A DNA stretch of 64,000 nt from Jatrophihabitans sp. (GCA_025963285.1 JAOPUX010000064.1:16359-80358), one strand, 5' to 3'; shown: positions 17,182 through 25,325, numbered from the stretch's first letter. The notes: generated by a model from the letters alone, not told the origin. Made by a program: numbers and translations.

Positions 17182-17946
17182 CTACGTCGCGGTCCACACC
17201 GCAGGGCGCTTCTCAACGAAGGCGAGAGCGCCCTCACGGGCATCATTCGATGCGAAGACCGGCGCAGTTATCGCCTGCTGCTCCTCGAACTCCGTCTCGG
17301 TGGACCAATCCCTTCGTTGCTTCAATAGTCTCTTGGTGGCTGATACGGCGAGCGGCCCGTTATTGGAGATACTCCGCGCGAGGGACACCGCCGCATCGAG
17401 GGCGCCGCCATCTTCGGTTAGGCGATTCACCATGCCGAATTGGTGGGCGCGGGTCGCAGTAAGTAAGTCCCCGGTCAGCGCCAACTCCATCGCCACGGAA
17501 TACGGCAGACGTTCGGGCAGGCGGAGCAGTCCGCCACCCGCGGCGATCAACCCTCGCTTGACTTCGGTGAGCCCGAAGTTCGCTCCGACGCTTGCCACGA
17601 TCAGATCGCATGCCAGGGCGATTTCACATCCGCCCCCCAAGGCATAGCCCTCAACTGCGGCAATCAGCGGCTTACTCGGAGGCGTCGTGACGAAGCCGGC
17701 GAAGCCCCGACCCGGCAAGGACACCGTCTCGCCACGACTGAAGCTTTTGAGGTCCATACCGGCGCAGAACGTATTGCCGGCGCCGGTGATTACCGCGACG
17801 CGCAGGTGCTCACTCGAGTCGAGGAGGTCCATTGCCGCCGCCACGCCCTCGGATACGGCGCGGTTGACGGCATTGCGGGCCTCAGGCCGATCGATGGTGA
17901 TGACGAGAACGCCATCGCGATCCTCGGTCTGCACTGCGTGGTTCAC
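17182..17946 (-). CDS. Enoyl-CoA hydratase/isomerase (crotonase family)
   Basis: A 254-residue crotonase of normal length. The oxyanion segments are FCAGMDLKSF and GYALGGGCEIALACDL; the catalytic glutamate is visible in FGLTEVKRGLIAAGGG. I chose the GTG at 17946 with GGGGGT before it. The longer frame to 17997 would begin inside the operator at 17983-17995, so it is unlikely. Divergent from the acyl-CoA dehydrogenase at 18129, so one 182-bp region with two dyads serves both genes, giving consecutive steps of a beta-oxidation-like cycle. Confidence 0.9.
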   Translation of the reverse strand: MNHAVQTEDRDGVLVITIDRPEARNAVNRAVSEGVAAAMDLLDSSEHLRVAVITGAGNTFCAGMDLKSFSRGETVSLPGRGFAGFVTTPPSKPLIAAVEGYALGGGCEIALACDLIVASVGANFGLTEVKRGLIAAGGGLLRLPERLPYSVAMELALTGDLLTATRAHQFGMVNRLTEDGGALDAAVSLARSISNNGPLAVSATKRLLKQRRDWSTETEFEEQQAITAPVFASNDAREGALAFVEKRPAVWTAT

Positions 17947-17982
17947 GGCACCCCCGCGGCGATCTGAGTGGAACAGAATCTC

Positions 17983-17995
17983 GCATCCCGGATTC
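17983..17995. promoter_or_regulatory. 13-bp dyad operator variant
   Basis: GCATCC-C-GGATTC, 37 bp upstream of the hydratase start at 17946. Confidence 0.65.
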
Positions 17996-18076
17996 AATTT
18001 CGGACCCTAACAGACGATTGCCAGATCGGGCTGCCCCGCGCCCGCGCAGCCGCTCCGGTATGCGACGACGAAGCTT

Positions 18077-18089
18077 GCATCCTGGATTC
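18077..18089. promoter_or_regulatory. 13-bp dyad operator variant
   Basis: GCATCC-T-GGATTC, 40 bp upstream of the acyl-CoA dehydrogenase ATG at 18129. Each divergent gene here has its own site at a similar distance. Confidence 0.65.
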
Positions 18090-18128
18090 CATTGCCTAGA
18101 GTGGAGCCAGGCCACGAAGGAGATAACG

Positions 18129-19274
18129 ATGCGTTCCCTGATCTACGGTCCGGAGCACGAGGCGCTGCGGTCGGTCGCACGTAGCTTCTTCGAGCGGCGA
18201 GGCGTGCCCCAGGTTCCCGAATGGGAGCGGGCCGGCCTCGTCGATCCGTCGTTCTATCGCGAAGCCGGCAAGCTCGGCCTGCTGGGCCTGCGGATACCCG
18301 AGGAGTTCGGTGGCGGCGGGCAGGCGAGCTACGCCTACAACATGGTCGTCGCCGAGGAGGCCTTGCGGGCACATCTGTCCCTCGGGCCCATGCGCGTGCA
18401 CACGGACGTGGTCGTGCCGTACTTCCTGAGCTACGCGACACCTGCCCAACGTGAGCGCTGGATGCCCGCACTGGCCAGTGGCGAGCTCATGACGGCGATT
18501 GCGATGTCCGAACCGGCCATCGGGTCGGACCTGAGTGGAATAGCGACCCGGGCAGTGCTCGATGGCGATGCGTACGTGCTGAACGGCGCCAAGACGTTCA
18601 TCACCGGCGGTATCAACGCCGACCTCATCGTCGTCGCCGCGCGCACGTCCGCGGAGAGCGACCGCCGCCAGGGCCTGACCCTGCTCGTGGTGGAGGCAGG
18701 CATGCCCGGGTTCTCGCGAGGACGCAACCTGGACAAGATCGGCCTGAAATACGGTGATACCGCCGAGCTGTTCTTCGACGACGTTCGGGTGCCCATCGAG
18801 AATCGGCTCGGGGACGAAGGCTCAGCCTTCACGTATCTGACGAGCAACTTGGCGGGCGAGCGGCTCAGTGTTGCGCTCGGCTCGGTCGCTATGTCGCGCG
18901 CAGCAATCGCCGCGACCGTCGAATACGTCAAGCAGCGCGTCGTGTTCGGCAAGCCACTGTCGACGTTCCAGAACACCAAGTTCGAACTAGCAGCGGCGTC
19001 GGCTGAGGTGGAGGCGGCAGATTGCATGCTGCAACAAGCCGTCATCGAGCTGGATGAGGGCAACCTGTCCGGCGCGGACGCCGCCCGGGTCAAGTTGTTC
19101 TGCAGCGAGATGCAGGGCCGGACCGTTGATGCCTGCTTGCAGCTGTTCGGCGGCTACGGCTACATGAGCGAGTTCCCCATCGCCCGCATGTACGTGGATG
19201 CCCGGGTCAGCCGGATCTACGGTGGTTCGAACGAGATCATGAAGACGATCATCGCCAAGTCGCTCGGCCTCTAG
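18129..19274 (+). CDS. Acyl-CoA dehydrogenase (FadE family)
   Basis: A 381-residue dehydrogenase of standard size. Seen are AIAMSEPAIGSDLSGIATR in the substrate/FAD region, the LFGGYGYMSEFPIARMY block and the end motif RIYGGSNEIMKTIIAKSLGL with the probable catalytic glutamate in SNEIM. The ATG at 18129 has AAGGAG eight bases upstream, so the longer frame from 18018 is rejected. It is divergent from the enoyl-CoA hydratase at 17182-17946, with two operator copies between. Confidence 0.93.
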   Translation: MRSLIYGPEHEALRSVARSFFERRGVPQVPEWERAGLVDPSFYREAGKLGLLGLRIPEEFGGGGQASYAYNMVVAEEALRAHLSLGPMRVHTDVVVPYFLSYATPAQRERWMPALASGELMTAIAMSEPAIGSDLSGIATRAVLDGDAYVLNGAKTFITGGINADLIVVAARTSAESDRRQGLTLLVVEAGMPGFSRGRNLDKIGLKYGDTAELFFDDVRVPIENRLGDEGSAFTYLTSNLAGERLSVALGSVAMSRAAIAATVEYVKQRVVFGKPLSTFQNTKFELAAASAEVEAADCMLQQAVIELDEGNLSGADAARVKLFCSEMQGRTVDACLQLFGGYGYMSEFPIARMYVDARVSRIYGGSNEIMKTIIAKSLGL

Positions 19275-19292
19275 CTGAACCGATCCGCGCCT

Positions 19293-19341
19293 GGGCATCA
19301 CCCGCTCAGGGCATCACCCGCTCGGGACCCTCACCCGCTCA
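19293..19341. repeat. Three tandem 16-17 bp repeats at gene end
   Basis: GGGCATCACCCGCTCA (19293-19308), GGGCATCACCCGCTCG (19309-19324) and GGACCCTCACCCGCTCA (19325-19341) follow head to tail. The third copy ends in the stop codon of the DUF35 gene. They fill the gap between two converging genes. Confidence 0.75.
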
Positions 19342-19752
19342 GGACACGAGCTCCCAGGTGGGAACTGTGACGCCAGGCTCCGGCTCGACGAACCGGACCC
19401 GCAACGGCTGTCCGACCGTCAGTTCCGGTGCGCCGTCCAGGTGTCCGATGAGTCGCGCCCCGGGCGCATCGACGAGTTCCACGAGCACAATCGTGTACGG
19501 AACCGGGAACGCCGCATGCACCTGGTGTTCGACGACGGTCCAGGAGAAGACGGTGCCGTCCCCCGAGACCTCACGCCAGCCGACGTCCCAGGACTCACAG
19601 TGATGGCAGAACGGCTTGGGGAGGTGCAGGACGGCATGACACGACAGACACTCCTGCACCACCAGGCGACCCTCGCTCGCGGCCTGCCAATAACCGCTGG
19701 TGTCCTCGTCCTCGGTCATCGGCAAGGGGCGCGGCACCTGATCGGCCATCAC
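19339..19752 (-). CDS. DUF35 zinc-ribbon/OB-fold protein, copy 1
   Basis: A 137-residue acyl-CoA-associated OB-fold protein. A zinc ribbon is clear: Cys35, Cys38, Cys49 and Cys52 (CLSC, CHHC), followed by the OB-fold part (DGTVFSWTVV, PYTIVLVEL). Its ATG overlaps the stop of the thiolase-like gene at 19749 by 4 bp. DUF35 proteins partner with thiolase-like SCP-x/Ltp proteins; in steroid side-chain degradation the ChsH2 DUF35 domain with Ltp2 forms a retro-aldolase. A similar complex is likely here, acting on a beta-hydroxyacyl-CoA. Confidence 0.88.
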   Translation of the reverse strand: MMADQVPRPLPMTEDEDTSGYWQAASEGRLVVQECLSCHAVLHLPKPFCHHCESWDVGWREVSGDGTVFSWTVVEHQVHAAFPVPYTIVLVELVDAPGARLIGHLDGAPELTVGQPLRVRFVEPEPGVTVPTWELVS

Positions 19753-20942
19753 TGCTCCGCCAGGATGAGCGCGCTCGTCATCGGCGGGATGCCGGAGGTC
19801 ACCAGGCAGGTGCTCGCACCGGCCACCTGGTTCACCGATTCCCCGCGGATCTGCCGGACGCCTTCCAGCACGTGGTTCATCCCGTGGATGTAGGCCTCGG
19901 AGAGGTTTCCGCCGGCCGTGTTGATCGGCAGGCTGCCCCCGGGATCGAGTGCACCGCTCGACGCGAATGGACCACCCTCACCCTTGGCGCAGAACCCGTA
20001 GTCTTCGAGCTCCAAGAGCACGGTGATCGTGAAGCAGTCATAGATCTGAGCGACGTCGATGTCGGCCGGACCGAGGCCCGCCCGCGCGTAGAGCCGGTCA
20101 GCGGCGTACTTGGACGGGTAGGTCGTGATCGTGGGACGCATGAGCGCGGGGAAGGTCTTGCCACCCTGCACGTCCGGCGAGCCGGACTGCGCAACTGCTC
20201 TGATCACCGCAGGCGCCTTCGGCGCGTCCCTCGCCCGCTCCGTACTCGTGACCACCACGGCACATGCCCCGTCGGATTCCAGGCAGTAGTCGAAGAGCCT
20301 CAACGGGCTGCTGATTACCCGCGACTGCCGGTAGTCGTCCATGGTCATCGGGCGCTCGTACATCATGGCAGCCGGATTGGAGTTCGCGCGCTGCCGAACA
20401 GCGACCGCGATGCGTCCCAGGTCGTCCGACGTCGTCCCGAACTCATACATGTGTCGCTGCGCGATCAGCGCGAACATCTGCCCCGGTGCGAGCAGCCCGT
20501 ACGGCAGGAAGTACTCGTCGTAGGAGCCGCCACCGCCCAGACGCGGCGCGCCGGCCGCCTGCTGCATGGCCGTACCGCGTCCGAAGCGCAGGCCCGAGCG
20601 GCCGTTGAGCGCGCGATAGACGAGCACGTTCGTGGCTTGGCCCGAGACGATGGCAGCCACAGCCTGGGCCACCATGCCGCAGGGCGCAGCCCCGCCGACG
20701 CCGGTCGCGCCCCAGTACGAGATGTTGTCCATCCCCAGGGCGTATGCCAGGTCATTGTGCTGGACGGCGTCGTAGTCGCTGCGAACCAGTCCGTCGATGT
20801 CGCTGCGCTCCAGGCCGGCGTCGGCTATGGCTCTGGTAGCCGCCTCGCTCGCCAGCGCAACCACGCTTCGCCCTGACTTGCGGCTGAAATCGGTGGCGCC
20901 GATGCCTGAGATGGAGCACTCGCCTCGATGCGAATAGGACAC
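19749..20942 (-). CDS. Thiolase-like lipid-transfer (Ltp/SCP-x) protein, copy 1
   Basis: A 397-residue thiolase-fold protein of the non-specific lipid-transfer/SCP-x group. Typical blocks are GFCAKGEGGPFAS and LSEAYIHGMNHVLEGVRQIRG. A cysteine (Cys88 in GGAAPCGMVAQ) occupies about the usual nucleophile place, unlike the second copy at 29780. With the coupled DUF35 protein it could be a retro-aldolase or a thiolase for a branched or ring-bearing 3-oxoacyl-CoA. It is divergent from the 101-residue protein/acyl-CoA synthetase operon, with an operator at 20989 only 47 bp from its start. Confidence 0.87.
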   Translation of the reverse strand: MSYSHRGECSISGIGATDFSRKSGRSVVALASEAATRAIADAGLERSDIDGLVRSDYDAVQHNDLAYALGMDNISYWGATGVGGAAPCGMVAQAVAAIVSGQATNVLVYRALNGRSGLRFGRGTAMQQAAGAPRLGGGGSYDEYFLPYGLLAPGQMFALIAQRHMYEFGTTSDDLGRIAVAVRQRANSNPAAMMYERPMTMDDYRQSRVISSPLRLFDYCLESDGACAVVVTSTERARDAPKAPAVIRAVAQSGSPDVQGGKTFPALMRPTITTYPSKYAADRLYARAGLGPADIDVAQIYDCFTITVLLELEDYGFCAKGEGGPFASSGALDPGGSLPINTAGGNLSEAYIHGMNHVLEGVRQIRGESVNQVAGASTCLVTSGIPPMTSALILAEQ

Positions 20943-20988
20943 GACGCCTCCTACGACATCAGGTTGTGCAGGACGTACGATGGATTCA

Positions 20989-21006
20989 AAATCCTGGATA
21001 CATCCT
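20989..21006. promoter_or_regulatory. Dyad operator with in-phase extra half-site
   Basis: AAATCC-T-GGATAC (20989-21001), two bases from the perfect dyad, then ATCC-T with centre 21006, exactly 11 bp after the first centre (20995). Serves the divergent thiolase-like gene (20942) and the small-protein operon (21197). Confidence 0.65.
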
Positions 21007-21196
21007 AAAGAGCTTCGGCGAACTGGTCAATGCCGGGCGCCCCGAACGACGCCGAGGCGGCCACGTTCCGATCCCTGGAACGTCAACGGGTGCGAGGTCA
21101 CCCCAGCTTGGCATGATCCTGCAACGACTGTTCACCGGACTACGAGGAACACCACGACGACACCCGAGCGGGGTCGCCAGAGAATTGGGGCATTTG

Positions 21197-21502
21197 ATGA
21201 AACTGAAAGCCGGCCAGCCGCTCTACAGCGTCACCGATGACACGACGCTGCTGGTGATCAGGTCGGCAGATCGTCAGGTGTCGCTCACCTGCGGCGGCCA
21301 TGAGATGTCAGCCAGCAAGGACACCGGCGAGAAGCTGCCCATGGAGGGGCCGGCTGGCCACGGTGCGACGATCGGCAAGCGCTACGTGGACATCGACAAC
21401 GTGGTCGAGCTGCTGTGCACCAAGCCCGGCGACGGTGAACTCGCCCTCGACGGCGTAGCCCTCAACCTGGTGGCAGCCAAGCAGCTGCCCGCGTCCGACT
21501 GA
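21197..21502 (+). CDS. Uncharacterised 101-aa two-cysteine protein, copy 2
   Basis: Ungapped paralogue of the protein at 6695-7000, with Cys32 (LTCGGHEM) and Cys74 (LLCTKPG) in identical positions, GKRY at 60-63 and the same LPASD ending. The ATG at 21197 was chosen because it matches the other copy in length and start (M-x-x-K-x-G); TTGGGG lies upstream. The frame is open from 20966, but that part contains the operator. It ends 7 bp before the acyl-CoA synthetase. Repeated linkage to CoA enzymes suggests a helper of acyl-CoA handling; no function is known to me. Confidence 0.82.
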   Translation: MKLKAGQPLYSVTDDTTLLVIRSADRQVSLTCGGHEMSASKDTGEKLPMEGPAGHGATIGKRYVDIDNVVELLCTKPGDGELALDGVALNLVAAKQLPASD

Positions 21503-21509
21503 GGGCGTC

Positions 21510-23018
21510 GTGAACCTATCGATGCTGCTGGACATGGCCGCCGACGGTTTCGGCGACCGGGTCGTCCTGGGTCGTCAGGACAGTGGACTCACGGCCGAAA
21601 GGGTGCGTGCTGCCGCCTGCGGCGGTGCCGCGATGCTCCGCGAGCAGGGTGCCGGCGCGCTGATCTACCTCGACGTCAACGGGCCCACGTTTGCAGTCGC
21701 GCTCTTCGCTGCGGCGCGCGCGGGCATCCCCCTCGTACCCATCAACTACCGTCTCAGCGCCGCTCAGCAGGCCCAGCTCGTGGCACATCATCCGCGTGCC
21801 ACGATCCTCACCGGACCGGAGGGAACGCAGCTACAGGTGCCCGACGGCACCATCCTCACCACGACCCAGTGGCTGGCTGAGGCGACCTCACGCGCCGACA
21901 CGGTTCCCGCCGATGGCAGCGTCGCCGAGTCCTCCAGCCCGGCAGTCGTGATCTACACCAGTGGTACGACCGCCGAGCCGAAGGGCGTGCTGCTGCGCCA
22001 CGACAATCTCGTGTCCTACGTGCTCGGCACGGTCGAGTTTGCCGGCGCCGAACCGGGCGATACCGCGCTGGTCAGCGTTCCGCCGTACCACATCGCCGCG
22101 GTCGCCAACGTGATCACGAACCTGTACGCCGGGCGCAGGTGCATCGTCTTGGAGCAGTTCACCGGCGAGCAGTGGCTGGAACTGGTCCGGTCGGAGTCCG
22201 TCACCCATGCACTCGTCGTGCCGACCATGCTCGCCCGGATCATGTCCGCCGACGCCGACCATTCGGTACCGTCGCTGCGCTCACTGGCCTACGGCGGCGC
22301 GCCTATGCCGACGAAGGTCATCGAGGCAGCCCTGCTCGCTTGGCCGTCGGTGAACTTCGCGAACGCCTACGGACTGACCGAGACCAGTTCCACGGTCGCC
22401 GTCCTGGGTCCAGACGAGCACCGGGCCGCGATCGGGTCCGACGACCCGAAACAGCGCGCCCGTATGTCGAGCGTAGGGCGGCCGGTCCCAGGGGTCGAGA
22501 TCGAGATCCGCGGCACTGACGGGACCGGCGAGGCCCTTTCGCCGGGACAGGTCGGCCGCATCTGGGTGCGGGGTGATCAGGTCTCTGGCGAGTACGCCGG
22601 CGCCGGGTCGGTGCTCGATCCGCAGGGCTGGTTCGACACGCGGGACGAGGGTTACCTCGACGAGGATGGCTATCTGTTCGTCGGCGGCCGCACCGACGAC
22701 ACGATCATTCGCGGCGGCGAGAACATCGCGCCCGCCGAGATCGAGGAGGCGATCCTTGCCCTGGACGGCGTCGACGATGCAGTCGTCGTGGGTGTGCCGG
22801 ACCTGGAATGGGGGCAGCGACTCGAGTCGGCGGTAGTGGCCGCGGCCGGCGTGACGCTCGACCCCGAGGCGATCCGAGAGCATGTCCGGACCCAGCTGCG
22901 CAGCTCCAAGACCCCTGATCACATCGTGGTGTGGGACGAGCTCCCGCGAACCGAGACGGGGAAGATCATCCGCAAGCGGGTACTCGAGCGGATGGCGCTC
23001 GACGACGCCAGCAGCTAG
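21510..23018 (+). CDS. AMP-dependent acyl-CoA synthetase (FadD/ANL family)
   Basis: A 502-residue adenylate-forming ligase that activates a carboxylic acid to its CoA thioester with ATP. Motifs: P-loop VIYTSGTTAEPKGVLL, A5-like NAYGLTETSS, A8 GYLFVGGRTDDTIIRGGENI and the catalytic lysine in PRTETGKIIRK. The start is a GTG only 7 bp after the stop of the small two-cysteine protein, so the two are one operon. It is a good candidate for the entry step of the CoA-dependent part of the cluster. A strong hairpin follows at 23064. Confidence 0.93.
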   Translation: MNLSMLLDMAADGFGDRVVLGRQDSGLTAERVRAAACGGAAMLREQGAGALIYLDVNGPTFAVALFAAARAGIPLVPINYRLSAAQQAQLVAHHPRATILTGPEGTQLQVPDGTILTTTQWLAEATSRADTVPADGSVAESSSPAVVIYTSGTTAEPKGVLLRHDNLVSYVLGTVEFAGAEPGDTALVSVPPYHIAAVANVITNLYAGRRCIVLEQFTGEQWLELVRSESVTHALVVPTMLARIMSADADHSVPSLRSLAYGGAPMPTKVIEAALLAWPSVNFANAYGLTETSSTVAVLGPDEHRAAIGSDDPKQRARMSSVGRPVPGVEIEIRGTDGTGEALSPGQVGRIWVRGDQVSGEYAGAGSVLDPQGWFDTRDEGYLDEDGYLFVGGRTDDTIIRGGENIAPAEIEEAILALDGVDDAVVVGVPDLEWGQRLESAVVAAAGVTLDPEAIREHVRTQLRSSKTPDHIVVWDELPRTETGKIIRKRVLERMALDDASS

Positions 23019-23063
23019 CACGACCGCTCCGCACAGCCCGCACCACGAACACCCACCACAAAC

Positions 23064-23101
23064 GTGAAGGCCGGAACCCAGAGTCGGGTTCCGGCCTTCA
23101 C
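23064..23101. terminator. Strong bidirectional terminator hairpin
   Basis: Perfect 16-bp stem GTGAAGGCCGGAACCC / GGGTTCCGGCCTTCAC with loop AGAGTC (23080-23085), between the converging acyl-CoA synthetase (stop 23018) and Rieske beta subunit (stop 23124). Confidence 0.85.
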
Positions 23102-23123
23102 GCCGTACAGGCTGGTGGATCGA

Positions 23124-23669
23124 TCAGAGGATGAACCCCAGCTTGCGGATCGCGTCGTAGCTGTCGACCAGCACGATCTTCTTCAACGCGATCTTGAGGC
23201 CGTCGGGGGTCGGGCGCAGCAGGTACTTGACCCGGCCCGCCCAGATGATGTGCTCACGGCGGTACTCGATGAGCACGAACGCAGCCGTGACCTCGATGTC
23301 CTCACCCGGCGCCTGATCGTGGATCAGCACGTTCGAGATCACGCGCGCCAGATCTGAGGGTGGTACCTGGGAATGCCGCTCGCCGGTGAGCAGCATCCCG
23401 ATGCGAGTGCGCAGGCGGGCGCGGTTGTCGTAGATGAATGACACCGAGCTCGTCGGATCCGTGTCGTTGCCGTCGACCGGGACCCAGTAGATCCCGTCGT
23501 CGGTCCACAGCCCCTCCCAGTCGGCGTACTTGTGTTCATCCGCGAGCTGGGCCTCGCGGTAGAGGAAGTCGATGATCTCCCGGCGGCTGTAGCCACCGAA
23601 GTTAGGGCCGTCCGCATCGCTCAAGGAGACCCCTCGCATTTCGTCCATCTCGACCATCGTCAGAGACAC
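23124..23669 (-). CDS. Ring-hydroxylating dioxygenase, beta (small) subunit
   Basis: A 181-residue SnoaL/NTF2-like beta subunit of an alpha3beta3 Rieske dioxygenase. The N-terminal half has FLYREAQLADEHKYADWEGL and the family block YWVPVDGND, and the C-terminal half has VKYLLRPTPDGLKIALKKI. It stabilises the oxygenase hexamer and has no metal centre. Its start overlaps the alpha subunit end by 10 bp, so the pair is coupled, as in biphenyl-type and diterpenoid dioxygenases. No Rieske ferredoxin or ferredoxin reductase gene of the usual four-gene set is adjacent. Confidence 0.92.
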   Translation of the reverse strand: MSLTMVEMDEMRGVSLSDADGPNFGGYSRREIIDFLYREAQLADEHKYADWEGLWTDDGIYWVPVDGNDTDPTSSVSFIYDNRARLRTRIGMLLTGERHSQVPPSDLARVISNVLIHDQAPGEDIEVTAAFVLIEYRREHIIWAGRVKYLLRPTPDGLKIALKKIVLVDSYDAIRKLGFIL

Positions 23670-25012
23670 CCACCCTCGAACGCATCGGGCACGACGCCAG
23701 CAGGGCTGTCGTCCATCATTTCGCTGCGGTAGCGGCGCCAGAATGCGCGCTGACTGGTCTCATCGGAGGAATCCGACACGACAGACCCGTTGCTCTCGTC
23801 GAGCTCCTCACGTCCCAACCCACGGGCGAGATAGAGCCAACGCGGGTTGCCGGCGGCGAGCCCGAGCTGGTTGCGCTCGGCGATCTCGTCGTCGTCGGCG
23901 AAGAGGAGTCCGGCCGGGCCGAGACCGCCCTGGGTCTGGGTGATGATCGTTTCATCGAGCGCGGGAGCGCCGCCGAAAGTCACGGGCGTGACCCATTGGA
24001 CGGTCAGGTTCGCCTCGAGTGGCTGGACGACTGCAATGTTGTTCAGCGCGATGAACAGGTTCGGGAAGATCGTCGCGTGCGGCGGCCCTTCCAGGGCGAT
24101 GTCCATTGCCCGCTCGGCGCCGACCCGTTCGGTCAGCTTGGCCAGATAGTCGTCGACGACGGCCTGGGGGAAGCGCTTGAGCCAGCCGAGCGGCCCGCTC
24201 TCCCGCTTGCGCTCGGTGTAGTCGAGCTCGCCGCTGCCGTTGCCCCAGTCGCGCACCACCGGATCCGGCGGCGGCTTCGGGATCGCCTGGCGGGCCGCGC
24301 GCTTCGGATTGATGCTGACCTTGAAGAGCGAGGAGTGGACGAAGGGCGGGTGATATCCGTCCGTGTCGTTCTCCACGATCATCTTCCAGTTGCACCTCAT
24401 CCGGTGCTTGAGGCTGCCCGACTTGACCTCGATCTCGCCGGTAGGAGCCACCTCACAGAGCCGGTCGATGAGGTGCTTGCTGCGGCCCAGGTGCTCGTCG
24501 AGGGAGATGCCCGTCGGGGAGAGGCTGGCGAAGATGAACCCGCGATAGATCTCGACGCGGGGCACCTTGGCCAGGCCGAGCTTGGAGCGGTCGAAGTTCT
24601 CGCCGTAACCCTGCGGGTGCGGCACACCGAGCAGATCGCCGGAGTTCGTGAACGTCCACGCGTGGTAGGCGCAGCGGAAGTTCATCGAGTTGCCGAGCTG
24701 GTCGTTCACGACGCGGTTGCCACGGTGGGGGCACCGGTTGAGCAACACGTTGATGTCGCCAGCCTTGTCCCGGGAGACGATGATCGGCTGGCGACCCATG
24801 CTCCGGATCGCGTAGTCGCCCGGCTTGGCAACCTCGCTGGTGTGGGCAACGTATACCCACCCGCGGTGCCAGATTCGGTCGAACTCGTCGTCGTGGACGA
24901 TCGGGTCGGTGTAGAGCCGGCCGTCGAGTCGATCCTCGCGGATCAGATCCGTGTAGTCGTAGATGCTGGGCAGCGGCGCCCTGGCATCTAGATCGTCTAC
25001 TACGTCAGTCAT
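23660..25012 (-). CDS. Ring-hydroxylating dioxygenase, Rieske alpha (large) subunit
   Basis: A 450-residue catalytic subunit that would add O2 to an aromatic ring to form a cis-dihydrodiol. The Rieske [2Fe-2S] ligands are Cys94-Pro-His96 and Cys114-x-x-His117 (LNRCPHRGNR, CAYHAW). The mononuclear iron site is DGYHPPFVH: Asp218 bridge, His221, His226. I chose the ATG at 25012 (MTDVVDDLD), with AAGGG upstream. The gene overlaps the 106-residue frame at 25005 by 8 bp. Electron donors may be the ferredoxins further along the window. Confidence 0.94.
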   Translation of the reverse strand: MTDVVDDLDARAPLPSIYDYTDLIREDRLDGRLYTDPIVHDDEFDRIWHRGWVYVAHTSEVAKPGDYAIRSMGRQPIIVSRDKAGDINVLLNRCPHRGNRVVNDQLGNSMNFRCAYHAWTFTNSGDLLGVPHPQGYGENFDRSKLGLAKVPRVEIYRGFIFASLSPTGISLDEHLGRSKHLIDRLCEVAPTGEIEVKSGSLKHRMRCNWKMIVENDTDGYHPPFVHSSLFKVSINPKRAARQAIPKPPPDPVVRDWGNGSGELDYTERKRESGPLGWLKRFPQAVVDDYLAKLTERVGAERAMDIALEGPPHATIFPNLFIALNNIAVVQPLEANLTVQWVTPVTFGGAPALDETIITQTQGGLGPAGLLFADDDEIAERNQLGLAAGNPRWLYLARGLGREELDESNGSVVSDSSDETSQRAFWRRYRSEMMDDSPAGVVPDAFEGGCL

Positions 25013-25325
25013 GGGTTGTCCCTTCTGATGGCCGGCTGAGCCGGCGGGCGGCATCGGCCGCGGTTGGCAACTCGGCGACCCCGCCGATGGATCTCGCCTC
25101 GTTCAGCACTGTAGGACGGCTGAGGTCCAGCATTCCCGGCTCCGTGCCGAGGCACGGAACGTCCTGGACGGTATGGACGACCCACCTCACGGCCGATCCG
25201 GCATCGCCCAGAACAAATCCAGGGCGGCCTGGTCGCCAGGGCGGGTCGAGAACCTCCGGGCAGGCCGAGAACGGTTCGCGCACGCCGTTCATCCTCAGAT
25301 GAGCGCCGGAGTCGGTGATGTTCAC
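25005..25325 (-). CDS. Hypothetical 106-aa protein upstream of the Rieske alpha gene
   Basis: Not recognised. The frame ends inside the alpha-subunit start (8-bp overlap), the typical spacing of coupled genes, and codon third positions are mostly G or C. The sequence has a proline/tryptophan-rich stretch (DPPWRPGRPGF) and three cysteines, no membrane segment. Against a real gene: no known family, and no clear ribosome site. It could be a leader peptide or small subunit translated with the dioxygenase. Confidence 0.4.
   Translation of the reverse strand: MNITDSGAHLRMNGVREPFSACPEVLDPPWRPGRPGFVLGDAGSAVRWVVHTVQDVPCLGTEPGMLDLSRPTVLNEARSIGGVAELPTAADAARRLSRPSEGTTHD

Noticed and set aside
19293..19341. 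CRISPR-like array
   Set aside because: Only three directly abutting repeats without spacers and no cas genes.
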